Source: Methanosarcinales archaeon
Lineage (GTDB): Archaea > Halobacteriota > Syntropharchaeia > Alkanophagales > Methanospirareceae
Assembly: GCA_025464275.1 (NCBI GenBank)
Contig: JAODGR010000008.1
Location: 1-9,632 of the forward strand
DNA: 9,632 nt
Reading direction: 5' to 3'
Positions within the stretch are counted from its first letter, which is position 1, and each line of letters starts with the position of its first letter. The notes under the pieces were generated by a model. That model did no database searches, was not told the origin of the DNA, and saw only the letters and a list, made by a program, of their open reading frames with translations. The position numbers were made by a program, and so were the translations under genes. Positions 1 to 6,129 of this stretch are shown piece by piece.

Positions 1-76
1 TGTGGAAGAATATGGAGAAAGCTTCCTTCGTCGCTCCCACTTTCACCGGGTTCCGTGAGCCAACCAAGACCCTCAT
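1..76 (-). CDS. DUF84/YjjX-like non-canonical purine NTP phosphatase, N-terminal fragment
   Basis: The window edge cuts this gene, leaving the first 25 codons on the minus strand. The ATG is at 76-74, with a GGAGGG-type ribosome binding site a few bases upstream. The peptide starts MRVLVGSRNPVK and continues VGATKEAFSIFF. A short beta strand, then G-S-x-N-P-x-K and an A-x-x-x-A-F helix, is the characteristic opening of the inosine/xanthosine triphosphatase family (YjjX, DUF84). These enzymes hydrolyse damaged nucleotides such as ITP and XTP to keep them out of DNA and RNA. An ATG five bases further upstream runs into a stop at once, so the start is well fixed. The gene is transcribed divergently from the transporter. 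Only the N terminus is visible, so catalytic residues further in cannot be checked. The related HAM1/RdgB NTPases open in a similar way and are the main alternative. Confidence 0.7.
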   Translation of the reverse strand, partial: MRVLVGSRNPVKVGATKEAFSIFFH

Positions 77-126
77 CTCATTCCCTCCCTCAGCCTCATG
101 CAGCACATAGAAGTAGGAATAGAGGA

Positions 127-134
127 GATATAAG
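127..134. promoter_or_regulatory. Candidate TATA element in the divergent intergenic region
   Basis: The 86-base gap between the NTPase fragment and the transporter contains GATATAAG at 127-134, which reads CTTATATC on the minus strand. It lies about 30 bases before the transporter ATG, giving a nearly leaderless transcript. On the other strand it would give a leader of about 25 bases that includes the NTPase ribosome binding site. A second AT-rich run at 147-157 is too close to the transporter ATG to be its TATA box. Placement rests on spacing and composition alone. Confidence 0.3.
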
Positions 135-162
135 TCAGAGGGGATGATATATATAATGCATC

Positions 163-1401
163 ATGAACAACCGCATGGGAGGCAGGCTTGTAATCATTAT
201 CGCAGCAATATGCGTATTCAGTACACAATTTGGTGTTACGGCAATTGCTACTCCACTTGCATGGTGGGTGGTGAAGCGATTTGAGACCACATGGCTTGTA
301 TCTTCACTGATATTCTCGGCGTTTACCATTGCAAGTACACTGCTGGAGTTCCCTGGAGGGGTGCTCTCAGACAGAATAGGGCGGAAGCCACTGATCATCG
401 GTGGGCTTATCCTTTATGCCGTGGCATCGGTGCTCTTTCCTTTCTCACGTGCACCTTCTGAGCTGATACTGGCGAGGTTGCTGCAGGGCGCAGGTGCCGG
501 ATTGTTCTTCCCAGCTATCACCGCTCTTATCACAGAGACGACGAGATACGAGGACAGAGGAGAGGCAATGTGCATCTACAACATCGGTATGGGCGCAGGC
601 ATGGCAGTGGGACCGGCAGCAGGGGGGTTTCTATTCACCATCTTCAATATCTTCGTGCCCTTTTATCTCTGTGCCGGCTTCGCACTTCTCAGTCTACTCC
701 TGGTGCTCTTTCTTGTATATGAACCCACGAGAGGGGTGATGGGGAGGATAGAGGCGGATATAGCTTCTGTCTCTGGTCCATCTGCAACAGTGCTGAGTGA
801 GAGGGGCAGGCAGGCGCTGACACTCGCCTGTGTGATTATCTTCTTTGGCATAGGGGTAGCATCGATAATGACACCCATATTCGCGCCTTTCGCGGCAAGC
901 GAGCTCATGCTATCATTACCATTCGCAAGAAGACTGGATATCATTGGTCTAATTCTATCCACGATGCTCGCAGTCTTTGCGGTCTTACAGGTATTTTTTA
1001 ACCGGGTGATGCAGCGTACAGGTGAGATAAACCTATCACTGCTCGGACTGCTACTGTGTGCACTGGGGATGCTATTCCTCTATTTCGCAACTGCACCTGT
1101 TGAACTATTCGTGATAAGTGGGGTACTGGGTGCCGGTCTCGGTGCACTCTCACTCGGTACACTAACACTGGCATCGAAATCGGCGGGAGGAGGTGTGATA
1201 GAGGGTCATGAGGGAAAAGTGATGGGTATCTACTACACCTTCTTTTATGCAGGTCTCGGTGCTATTCCACTCCTCTGCGGCTGGACAGCAGATATCTCTG
1301 GTTCGGGTCCCAGGATGGTCTTCCTGAGCTATTCACTGCTACTCTTCATCCTCTGTATTGTGTTGCGTATTGCGATATGGCGGATGCAGAGGGGAACTTA
1401 A
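163..1401 (+). CDS. Major facilitator superfamily transporter, drug/metabolite efflux type
   Basis: This 412-residue protein is predicted to be an integral membrane secondary transporter, moving a small molecule in exchange with or along an ion gradient. It is almost entirely hydrophobic, with room for 12 helices, the usual length and topology of the family. Motif A, between helices 2 and 3, is clear at about residues 65-77 (GGVLSDRIGRKPL). A motif-C-like glycine-rich stretch with GPAAGG lies at about 142-155 in helix 5, a feature of the proton-driven efflux (DHA1-like) branch. A charged central loop at about 187-220 separates the two six-helix halves. The ATG at 163 is preceded in frame by a stop, so it is the earliest ATG; ATG 175 (residue 5) is a possible alternative. 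No strong Shine-Dalgarno is visible at normal spacing, which fits a leaderless or short-leader message. The substrate cannot be read from sequence, and I see no functional tie to the neighbours. Confidence 0.88.
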   Translation: MNNRMGGRLVIIIAAICVFSTQFGVTAIATPLAWWVVKRFETTWLVSSLIFSAFTIASTLLEFPGGVLSDRIGRKPLIIGGLILYAVASVLFPFSRAPSELILARLLQGAGAGLFFPAITALITETTRYEDRGEAMCIYNIGMGAGMAVGPAAGGFLFTIFNIFVPFYLCAGFALLSLLLVLFLVYEPTRGVMGRIEADIASVSGPSATVLSERGRQALTLACVIIFFGIGVASIMTPIFAPFAASELMLSLPFARRLDIIGLILSTMLAVFAVLQVFFNRVMQRTGEINLSLLGLLLCALGMLFLYFATAPVELFVISGVLGAGLGALSLGTLTLASKSAGGGVIEGHEGKVMGIYYTFFYAGLGAIPLLCGWTADISGSGPRMVFLSYSLLLFILCIVLRIAIWRMQRGT

Positions 1402-1449
1402 ACAAGTTTGGTATTTATCTTCTCAATGTCTGACAGTTGAGTTCAAGAT

Positions 1450-1468
1450 AGTAAAAACTTTTACTTTT
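1450..1468 (+). promoter_or_regulatory. Palindromic AT-rich element, candidate promoter/operator of the sorting cassette
   Basis: AGTAAAAACTTTTACT at 1450-1465 is a perfect inverted repeat of 7-base arms around a 2-base spacer. It lies about 35-50 bases before the protease ATG at 1500, where an archaeal BRE/TATA pair would sit, so it may be the core promoter, an operator overlapping it, or both. The 98-base gap holding it has no clear hairpin or long T-run to terminate the transporter transcript. Confidence 0.35.
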
Positions 1469-1499
1469 GGCAATGATGAATATCAGAGAGAAATAAGAA

Positions 1500-3416
1500 A
1501 TGGGGGATACATCGCTCTCTGCTTTAGTAACGTGTATATCATTGTTTGTAATGCTCCCGTTACTGCTCTCACTCACATCCCCGGCGGTGAGCTCCACGGC
1601 GGGTGGAGGTCCAATGGCACCTGCGATCGATGAGCTACAGGAGCGGATAAATAATTCAGGCTTTCACTACCGAGTTGCCAGTAACTGGATAACTGCACTG
1701 CCTCCGGATGAGATACAGGAGCTCATGGGCTATAGACCCCCGAGACCTCCTGCTGACATTTCAGCATTACCCAGAAATGTCGCCTATCGCTACGTGGATA
1801 CCGGCACTGGCACCGCATCTACATCGGTGCATCGAGCTGGAGCAGTCCCATCCGTTAGAACGAGTTTGCCCTCTTCCTATGATGCTATGGCACTTGGATA
1901 TGTTACACCGGTAAGGAACCAGGGTAGCTGTGGTAGCTGCTGGATTTTCGCCGCTATTGCCGACCTCGAATCGGACGTGTCAATAGTAGAGGGCTCAAAT
2001 CAGAGTGATTTCTCAGAGCAGGAAGCCGGGGACTGCAATATCTGGAATCATTTTTGCAATGGCGGGGATTCACTCATGAGTACGAACTATCTCACGAAGT
2101 GGGGTGCGGCTAATGAGTCCTGCCACCCCTACCAGGGTAGTGAAACAACCTGCCAGAACTGCTCCATCCTCTGGAATGTGGATAACTGGCGGAGAATCAC
2201 GGGGAGTAATGGTGAAAGCCAAATAGAAGAGATTAAAACCGCGATATTGAACTACGGACCTGTATACTCCACCATCTATGCCGGTGACAGTGGATTCCTC
2301 GCCTATGACAGTGGTGTGTATGAATACTGGGGTACAGAAGAGCCCAACCATGCGATACAGATAATCGGATGGGATGATTCGCTGGAGCATTCAAGAGGTA
2401 GTGGTGCATGGCTGATAAAGAACAGCTGGGGGACATCCTGGGGTGCTCATGGACCCTACCCCGGGTGTGCATGGGTCGCCTACGGCGCGGCGAATATCGG
2501 GGACTATACCTCCGCGATTACTTCTTATATCGATGACACCGATATGGTACTGTATTATTATGATGAATATGGGTGGATGGGATACTGCTGTGGTTATGGA
2601 ACGAACACCGCATGGGGTGCAGTACGATTTGTACCAGCAGAGAGTGGGCAGTTACAGGCGGTTGATTTCTGGGCGGTTGATGCCGGTATGCAGTATGAAA
2701 TCAGGATATTTGATAATATAAGTGAAAGTGGTAGTGGCTACACATTCTCCGATCAGCTGGGTTATCAATCAGGAACGACAGAAGAGAGTGGCTACTATTC
2801 GGTCAACCTGAGCACGCCAATAACGGTGGTGAAAGGTAATGATTTTATAATCCAGGTCAAATTCACCACCACCTCCGGCTATGAATACCCGATACCGATA
2901 GATTATCTCACACCCGGGCATGAATATTACAGTGACTGGCAGCCCACAGCTTCGGGTGAGAGTTATGTGAGCGGGAATGGGGTTACATTCACAAAACTCA
3001 GTATCGATGGCTCACTCACAGATATCGGGATAAGGGGGAGGATAAGAGAGAGTCCAGAGGAATGCCGCGGTGACTGCTACGCCTATACCAACTGTACAGG
3101 TAGCATATTAGCCACGAATGTATCATGTTATGAATGCATGAACCCGAATGCTCTCGGAGGTGAATCCTGGTGCAGCACACACGAGGGTGGGATGTGCTTC
3201 AACGACTGCCCGGCATGCTGTGACGGGATAGATAACGATGGAGACAGCCTTATTGATTACCCGAATGACGGTGGATGCAGCTGCTGTGTTGATTACACGG
3301 AGACTGAGGATAGTGCAGTACCATGTATCCCGGAAGAATCCTCGTTACTGCTGCTCTCCACGGGTTTGATGATGCTGTGTCTGTTTCTGGTGGTGATAGA
3401 GTGGAAGAGGGGATGA
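1500..3416 (+). CDS. Secreted papain-family (C1A) cysteine protease with lectin-like domain and PEP-CTERM-like tail
   Basis: A 638-residue exported protease. Domains in order: a hydrophobic signal segment (about 7-32, unusually lacking basic residues at its start); a propeptide-like stretch (about 43-80, INNSGF...NW...LMG) resembling the cathepsin-B-type C1 propeptide; and a papain catalytic domain (about 122-342). The papain residues are present: oxyanion Gln141, nucleophile Cys147 (NQGSCGSCW), His284 (NHAIQIIGW) and Asn308 (KNSWGTSWG). Residues about 348-515 look like the lectin-like domain often found behind archaeal C1 proteases. A cysteine-rich stalk (522-609) includes CCDGIDNDGDSLIDY, a putative cation-binding motif. 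The tail (611-638) has PEESS, a hydrophobic helix and a basic end (EWKRG), like a PEP-CTERM sorting signal with Glu for the last Pro. Eight N-x-S/T sequons fit an exported glycoprotein. An in-frame stop lies just before the ATG, and the stop codon overlaps the exosortase start (ATGA), making that enzyme the obvious partner. Substrate unknown. Confidence 0.9.
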   Translation: MGDTSLSALVTCISLFVMLPLLLSLTSPAVSSTAGGGPMAPAIDELQERINNSGFHYRVASNWITALPPDEIQELMGYRPPRPPADISALPRNVAYRYVDTGTGTASTSVHRAGAVPSVRTSLPSSYDAMALGYVTPVRNQGSCGSCWIFAAIADLESDVSIVEGSNQSDFSEQEAGDCNIWNHFCNGGDSLMSTNYLTKWGAANESCHPYQGSETTCQNCSILWNVDNWRRITGSNGESQIEEIKTAILNYGPVYSTIYAGDSGFLAYDSGVYEYWGTEEPNHAIQIIGWDDSLEHSRGSGAWLIKNSWGTSWGAHGPYPGCAWVAYGAANIGDYTSAITSYIDDTDMVLYYYDEYGWMGYCCGYGTNTAWGAVRFVPAESGQLQAVDFWAVDAGMQYEIRIFDNISESGSGYTFSDQLGYQSGTTEESGYYSVNLSTPITVVKGNDFIIQVKFTTTSGYEYPIPIDYLTPGHEYYSDWQPTASGESYVSGNGVTFTKLSIDGSLTDIGIRGRIRESPEECRGDCYAYTNCTGSILATNVSCYECMNPNALGGESWCSTHEGGMCFNDCPACCDGIDNDGDSLIDYPNDGGCSCCVDYTETEDSAVPCIPEESSLLLLSTGLMMLCLFLVVIEWKRG

Positions 3417-4270
3417 ACACCGTCAAGCTTCTGCTGCTTCTCAGCGTGACTGCGGGTATCCTTATTCTGTATCTCCCAATCATGGCATGGCTGGTGAATA
3501 GCTGGCTGAATAACCCTTTCTACTCGCATGGGTTCCTGATTCCCGCTGTATCCGCGTTCATTGCATGGAGGAACCTCAGCAGTCTCGAGCGGGCAGATGC
3601 GGTGAGCGGGAATTTTGATTTTTACAGTCCTGGATTCGGCATCCTCTCCCTCGGGCTCGCACTCCTCGTGCTTGGATACCTGAGGGGAGTGCCATCTCTG
3701 GGTGCTCTATCGTTCCTCTTCACCATGAGTGGAGTGGTGCTGTATCTGTATGGGAGGGGTGTGATGCGTTCCGTCTTCTTCCCCATCGCGTTTCTCATCT
3801 TTGCTATTCCCCCACCCGGGGTATTGCTCGATGCAATCGCTTCCCATCTGCAGACCATCTCAGCTACTTATTCAGCGGCGATAGTCATGCAACTCGGCAT
3901 TCCTGTTGACCGGGTGGGAGCAGAGATACACCTGAGGAACACTTCTCTGGTCGTGGGACTGCCATGCAGCGGTATGAATTCAGTAATTGCCTTACTGGCA
4001 TTATCCGCGCTCTTCGTTTATCTCCTGAAATGCAGCTGGTATAAGAAGACCGCTCTCGTACTCGCATCCATCGCTTTCGCCATCTTTGCAAACATCCTCA
4101 GAATCGTATTCCTCCTCCTGCTCGGTAACAGTTACGGTGCAGAGACCGCAACCGGGTTCTTCCACACCCTCTTCAGCCCCCTGCTCTTCATCATCGCTTT
4201 TTTATTCTTGATTCTGCTCAGTATAGTAATAGGGTGTAGAGTGAGGAGGGGTGCACCGGATAACGGATAA
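3413..4270 (+). CDS. Exosortase/archaeosortase-family transpeptidase
   Basis: A 285-residue multi-pass membrane enzyme expected to recognise a C-terminal tripartite signal on exported proteins, cleave it and probably transfer the protein to a membrane or surface anchor. The family triad is in place: Cys185 in LPCSGMNSV, Arg230 in ANILRI and His251 in FFHTLF. The N-terminal hallmark YSHGFLIP is at 37-44, and the FxIPPPG segment before the catalytic helices is at about 128-136. About eight hydrophobic helices are apparent. The frame is open further upstream (to ATG 3323), but the first 30 codons would lie inside the protease gene and lack family character. ATG 3413 instead forms an ATGA overlap with the protease stop, directly behind the purine-rich GAAGAGGGG. 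GTG 3401 is a minor alternative. The motif spacing is closer to bacterial EpsH-type exosortases than to the PGF-CTERM-specific archaeosortase A, in my reading. It is co-transcribed with its presumed substrate upstream and with the EpsI-like gene downstream. Confidence 0.9.
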   Translation: MNTVKLLLLLSVTAGILILYLPIMAWLVNSWLNNPFYSHGFLIPAVSAFIAWRNLSSLERADAVSGNFDFYSPGFGILSLGLALLVLGYLRGVPSLGALSFLFTMSGVVLYLYGRGVMRSVFFPIAFLIFAIPPPGVLLDAIASHLQTISATYSAAIVMQLGIPVDRVGAEIHLRNTSLVVGLPCSGMNSVIALLALSALFVYLLKCSWYKKTALVLASIAFAIFANILRIVFLLLLGNSYGAETATGFFHTLFSPLLFIIAFLFLILLSIVIGCRVRRGAPDNG

Positions 4271-4329
4271 TGGATAGGGTAGGGGAAAGGGTAGAGGTGA
4301 GGGTAAGGGTAAGATAAGGGATAAGGATA
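4271..4329 (+). repeat. G/A-rich spacer with degenerate GGGTAA/GGATAA units
   Basis: The 59 bases between the exosortase stop and the EpsI-like ATG are almost all G, A and T. They consist of variants of GGATAA and GGGTAA, including GGGTAAGGGTAAG at 4301-4313. G-runs of three or four occur at 4277, 4282, 4289, 4301, 4307 and 4318. The imperfect units continue into the last codons of the exosortase gene. The spacer may serve as a ribosome binding region and could in principle fold into a G-quadruplex in DNA or RNA, although one loop is about nine bases. Confidence 0.5.
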
Positions 4330-5268
4330 ATGGAAGGTGATAAGAGCGAGGAGGGTAGTAAGAGGAGGTTCAGCGCCAGTGCGTATGCGGGCTACTGGCG
4401 GGTTATAGGTGTACTGCTACTCACGTTCGTACTCATAATGCTCCTCTCTACACCGTCCATGATCTTTGCTAAATCGATCACCACGATAGGTGCAGAGCTC
4501 TCGCAGAGTGGAGCAGGGGATACATTTGTGAGAGCGAAGCTGGATTTCGGGAGCAATGAGCACATGCAGGCATTCCCGCGTAAGATAGGCAACTGGCGTG
4601 GCAGTGACTACAGTAAGGTAGCGGCACGACTTGCCAGGGTACTGCATGCCGATGTGATGCTCATACGCGCATATTCCAATCCTAAATTCTATCAGCCCAT
4701 ATTCTTCCTCATTGTGCAGTCAAATAATCGTTCGAGTTTTCATCCCCCGATTGTCTGCTATCCCGCACTGGGCTATGAGATAGAGGAGGTGGGTAAGGTG
4801 GAGATACCGATTCGTAACGCGAGCTGGGTGGAGGAGCCACTCTTTACCGAGCCCCTGAACAGGACCCGCATTGCGGAGTACAAGGCGATAACGGCAAAGA
4901 AGCTCATTGTCGCGAAGGAATCGCCGCGTGGTGAGATAACGGAGAGGAGGGTGGTGCTGTACTTCTATGTGAATGAGAAGCCGGTCTCGCAGAAGGTCAC
5001 GATGGTGCGGGTATCGGCGCTGGCACCGATACACGGCTCCTGCAATGACACCCTGAACATGACCGCCGAGTTTATGAGTGAGACCATCCCCTATATGTTT
5101 GAGCTAAAGGAGGAGGGTCCGCCGATTATTTACACTCTCGCCTCCTCTGGCATGGGTAAAGTAGCTGTTGTACTCATTCTGCTCTTCCCTGCTCTAATCA
5201 TCTTCTATCCAGAGATCCACACCCTGATATTGAATCTGAAGCTCAGAAACAGGCAGGTGCCACCATGA
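4330..5268 (+). CDS. EpsI-like (DUF3485) exosortase-associated protein
   Basis: A 312-residue protein with a short basic cytoplasmic head, a membrane helix (about 24-46), a large extracytoplasmic domain and a second helix near the C terminus (about 277-293). The domain matches the EpsI pattern. FPRKIGNWRG (82-91) fits the family's lP-x-x-iG-x-W opening, and a LHAD...RAY segment (105-115) follows. FHPPIVCYPALGYEI (137-151) carries the conserved Cys143 in the Pro-x-x-Cys-Tyr...Gly-Tyr/Trp signature. EpsI proteins, or fused EpsI domains, usually accompany exosortases in bacteria; their biochemical role is unsettled. Five N-glycosylation sequons fall in the outer domain, consistent with the predicted orientation. 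The gene starts after a 59-base G/A-rich spacer and is probably transcribed with the exosortase. The C-terminal helix is an addition to the usual single-helix EpsI layout, in my recollection. Its last 26 bases overlap the end of the convergent CPBP protease gene. Confidence 0.8.
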   Translation: MEGDKSEEGSKRRFSASAYAGYWRVIGVLLLTFVLIMLLSTPSMIFAKSITTIGAELSQSGAGDTFVRAKLDFGSNEHMQAFPRKIGNWRGSDYSKVAARLARVLHADVMLIRAYSNPKFYQPIFFLIVQSNNRSSFHPPIVCYPALGYEIEEVGKVEIPIRNASWVEEPLFTEPLNRTRIAEYKAITAKKLIVAKESPRGEITERRVVLYFYVNEKPVSQKVTMVRVSALAPIHGSCNDTLNMTAEFMSETIPYMFELKEEGPPIIYTLASSGMGKVAVVLILLFPALIIFYPEIHTLILNLKLRNRQVPP

Positions 5269-6073
5269 ATAATATGATATTGATGAGCCCGTGAGAGAGT
5301 GTTATCCCGTATAAAGAGCCCGTCTTCTCACGTACACATGAGAATATAAAACCCGCGGAGAATGCGAGCAGGCAGTCCAAGGGGGAGAGGTTACCGGCGT
5401 GCATGACACCGAAGATGAGAGAGATAAACAGGATTCCATGCCATTTGCTCATCACCCGCATGGTGTTGAACTGAATCAATCCCCGGAACACAATCTCCTC
5501 CAGGAAGCCCGTGCAGATGATGAAGATCAAAGCTACAACGATGATGTTGGGGATAGTCAAGCGTAGTGGGAGGGGGCTGGGTCTCAATATCTGGTATTCC
5601 AGTATTCCAAAGGGTATACCGAGGAGTATGACGCCGGTTTCAAGTGTCAGATGATAGTATGAAGCGGACGCGCGTAGCCCTATTCTCGCAGGATGGAGCT
5701 CCTGCAGCCACATACAGGTGAATACCGCGATGAATATGGGTATGGATATAATGATAAACCAGAATATACGGCTGAATTGCAAAATAGGTGTTGATAAGCT
5801 GAGCATTCGGATGAGGGGTGCAAGAGTGAGGGATATGAGGAAATAAGCCAAGACCCTGCTGTATTCATATTCCTGCGCCGCATAGATGAGCAGGATGAAC
5901 AGGGTGCATATATGAACGGCGATGCCCAGTTTGGGCTTGAATACGGTGACCACCTCGGCTGAAGTGACCAGAACGAGATAAGCTACACATATAGCGGACA
6001 GATTACTTCTGGTTAGTGCTCTTCGCCCCTTCGAGCGCGGAACGGATTTTGATAAGGGTGGAGATGGGTGCAT
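5243..6073 (-). CDS. CPBP (CAAX/Abi-type) intramembrane protease
   Basis: A 276-residue polytopic membrane protein of the CPBP glutamic-type intramembrane protease family (Rce1/Abi). The three signature motifs are intact: EEIVFRG with Glu192, Glu193 and Arg197; FGVMH with Phe221 and His225; and HGLIN with His261 and Asn265. About eight hydrophobic segments follow a basic N-terminal head. The ATG at 6073 has a GAGGA ribosome binding site about 10 bases upstream. Members cleave prenylated CAAX proteins, mature bacteriocins or, in some bacterial CTERM systems (myxosortase, JDVT-CTERM, the exosortase E/protease fusion), process C-terminally anchored surface proteins. Placement beside an exosortase cassette makes a sorting role possible, but the gene is on the opposite strand and converges on the EpsI-like gene, so it is not in that operon. 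Substrate unknown. Confidence 0.88.
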   Translation of the reverse strand: MHPSPPLSKSVPRSKGRRALTRSNLSAICVAYLVLVTSAEVVTVFKPKLGIAVHICTLFILLIYAAQEYEYSRVLAYFLISLTLAPLIRMLSLSTPILQFSRIFWFIIISIPIFIAVFTCMWLQELHPARIGLRASASYYHLTLETGVILLGIPFGILEYQILRPSPLPLRLTIPNIIVVALIFIICTGFLEEIVFRGLIQFNTMRVMSKWHGILFISLIFGVMHAGNLSPLDCLLAFSAGFIFSCVREKTGSLYGITLSHGLINIILFMVAPACF

Positions 6074-6096
6074 AGTAGATCAGTCCTCTTAAAGCC

Positions 6097-6124
6097 AAAT
6101 ATAATCGCCGGAACTTAATTTATT
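6097..6124. promoter_or_regulatory. Back-to-back promoters for the CPBP protease and LarA genes
   Basis: The 56-base gap between two divergent ATGs (6073 minus, 6130 plus) holds two AT-rich boxes. AAATATAA at 6097-6104 lies about 30 bases before the LarA ATG, which has no Shine-Dalgarno, so a leaderless message is likely. ACTTAATTTATTA at 6113-6125 reads as a TATA-like AATAAATTA on the minus strand and would give the protease a leader of about 20 bases containing its GAGGA site. Assignment is from spacing only. Confidence 0.4.
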
Positions 6125-6129
6125 ATTGT

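Noticed and set aside
147..157. TATATATAAT run as the transporter's TATA box
   Set aside because: It ends only about five bases before the ATG at 163, so transcription would begin inside the coding region.
1358..1633. Small plus-strand open frame bridging the transporter and protease
   Set aside because: It overlaps the ends of two well-supported genes in another frame, has no recognisable motif and no convincing ribosome binding site.
3323..3412. Upstream extension of the exosortase from ATG 3323
   Set aside because: These 30 codons lie inside the protease's C-terminal coding region in another frame and are not hydrophobic or family-like. ATG 3413, at the ATGA junction with a purine-rich site in front, gives a normal exosortase N terminus.
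3413..4270. Class A-F sortase (LPXTG type)
   Set aside because: The protein is multi-pass with YSHGF, CSGM, NxxR and a late His, the exosortase pattern. It lacks the sortase beta-barrel TLxTC motif.
4271..4329. True telomeric repeat, CRISPR array or chromosome end
   Set aside because: Units are degenerate and total only about 60 bases within an operon. There are no equal-length spacers and no reason for an end here.
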